Assembly: GCA_036936605.1 (NCBI GenBank)
Contig: JAUPFV010000004.1
Location: 286,792,009-286,856,008, forward strand
DNA from: Limnanthes douglasii subsp. nivea
Taxonomy: Eukaryota; Streptophyta; Magnoliopsida; Brassicales; Limnanthaceae
Reading direction: 5' to 3'
Length of the DNA: 64,000 nucleotides
In this document: positions 63,715 to 64,000 of the stretch, piece by piece
Layout of the letters: each line of letters opens with the position of its first letter
Position numbering within the stretch: position 1 is the first letter of the stretch
Position numbers and translations under genes: made by a program
Notes under the pieces: generated by a model
Database searches by the model: none
What the model was told of the DNA's origin: nothing
Seen by the model: the letters and a program-made list of their open reading frames with translations, nothing else

Positions 63715-64000
63715 TTACTCAAGATACAATTTTAAGTGTTCAATGTTCCATGGAAGTCGTAGACATCGCCCCTCTTTGTATTTCAAACGGTACGTGCCCT
63801 GCTTTACTTTCTCTGTGACTTCATAAGGGCCCTCCCAGTTGGGTCTCAATTTTGTAAGACTTTTTTCCTTAGTGTGGAGAAAGACTTTGCATAAGACCTT
63901 ATCTCCCACCTTAAAATCTCTGTGCTTCACCTTGGAAGCATATCTACTCCTCATAAGTGTTTGATAATGCAAAGATTTCAATTGGGCGCGTTGTCGTTTC
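63715..64000 (-). CDS. Element B integrase C-terminus (partial)
   Basis: The open frame runs from the window edge (KRQRAQLKSLHYQTLM) to a stop at 63715. It contains RDFKVGDKVLCKVFLHTKEK, KLRPNWEGPYEVTEKV and PWNIEHLKLYLE, equivalent to the element A integrase tail at 21258-21665. There are no stops within the 95 codons visible. The N-terminal zinc domain and catalytic core lie beyond the edge. Whether pol as a whole is intact cannot be seen. Confidence 0.85.
   Translation of the reverse strand, partial: KRQRAQLKSLHYQTLMRSRYASKVKHRDFKVGDKVLCKVFLHTKEKSLTKLRPNWEGPYEVTEKVKQGTYRLKYKEGRCLRLPWNIEHLKLYLE

Larger units (their letters stand above)
58556..64000 (-). mobile_element. Tat-lineage Ty3/gypsy element B, partial (right edge)
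   Basis: From left to right: the 3' LTR (about 58556-59115), polypurine tract, an antisense ORF on the plus strand (59857-62644), a tandem array, the conserved non-coding block and the integrase C-terminus on the minus strand, open to the window edge. It has the same plan as element A but differs at most positions, so it is a separate family. The rest of pol, gag and the 5' LTR lie outside. Confidence 0.85.

Overview
The window is AT-rich nuclear DNA of a flowering plant, probably a eudicot with a large repeat-filled genome. It carries plant-type L1 LINEs with a C-terminal RNase H, Ty3/gypsy elements of the Tat lineage, Ty1/copia, a TRIM, a tRNA-derived SINE, a MULE remnant and one CYC/TB1-type TCP transcription factor gene. 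No prokaryotic or organellar gene was seen. The species cannot be named from the sequence.

Layout. 1-1013: edge of a degraded Tat element (antisense ORF plus LTR). 1050-1490: MULE transposase remnant. 1700-2152: CACTA-like end. 2565-3960: foldback-like repeats with a 48-bp minisatellite core. 5400-5700: SINE copy 1. 6066-11285: full-length LINE-1 (minus strand) with a 14-bp target-site duplication (TSD), an intact ORF1 and an open but internally deleted ORF2. 11875-12642: the TCP gene, the only convincing host gene. 13289-15029: tandem TRIM (three LTRs, two internal regions). 15035-28160: dead copia element split at its RT active site by Tat element A (16938-27224, minus strand, TSD GATGA). 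29776-35680: full-length but decayed LINE-2 (plus strand). 36690-40040: decayed Tat element D. 41150-41700: copia RNase H remnant. 44690-46880: decayed gypsy element C. 48560-49480: another foldback-like element. 49683-49918: SINE copy 2 with a 15-bp TSD. About 51480-56170: decayed LINE-3. 58556-64000: Tat element B (minus strand), running off the right edge.

The most interesting theme is the shared build of Tat elements A, B and D. Gag-pol is on the minus strand and ends in an integrase tail. A second, separate ORF runs on the opposite strand and converges on pol. In A and B this ORF carries a domain resembling the Pfam family 'putative gypsy-type transposon' (PF04195) and a short intron at the same place and phase, and a TATA-like box lies upstream. 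Between the two converging reading frames sits a short conserved non-coding block about 45-60 bp from the pol stop. In B and D there is also an unrelated tandem array there. This suggests a two-transcript retrotransposon: a genomic RNA from the LTR and a spliced antisense mRNA from an internal promoter. Additional antisense ORFs in Tat elements are known in general; the conserved intron and the conserved block are what I would check first.

The remaining DNA, including 4.0-5.3, 41.7-43.3, 47.0-48.5 and 56.2-58.5 kb, is AT-rich and holds nothing I can support beyond small repeats.
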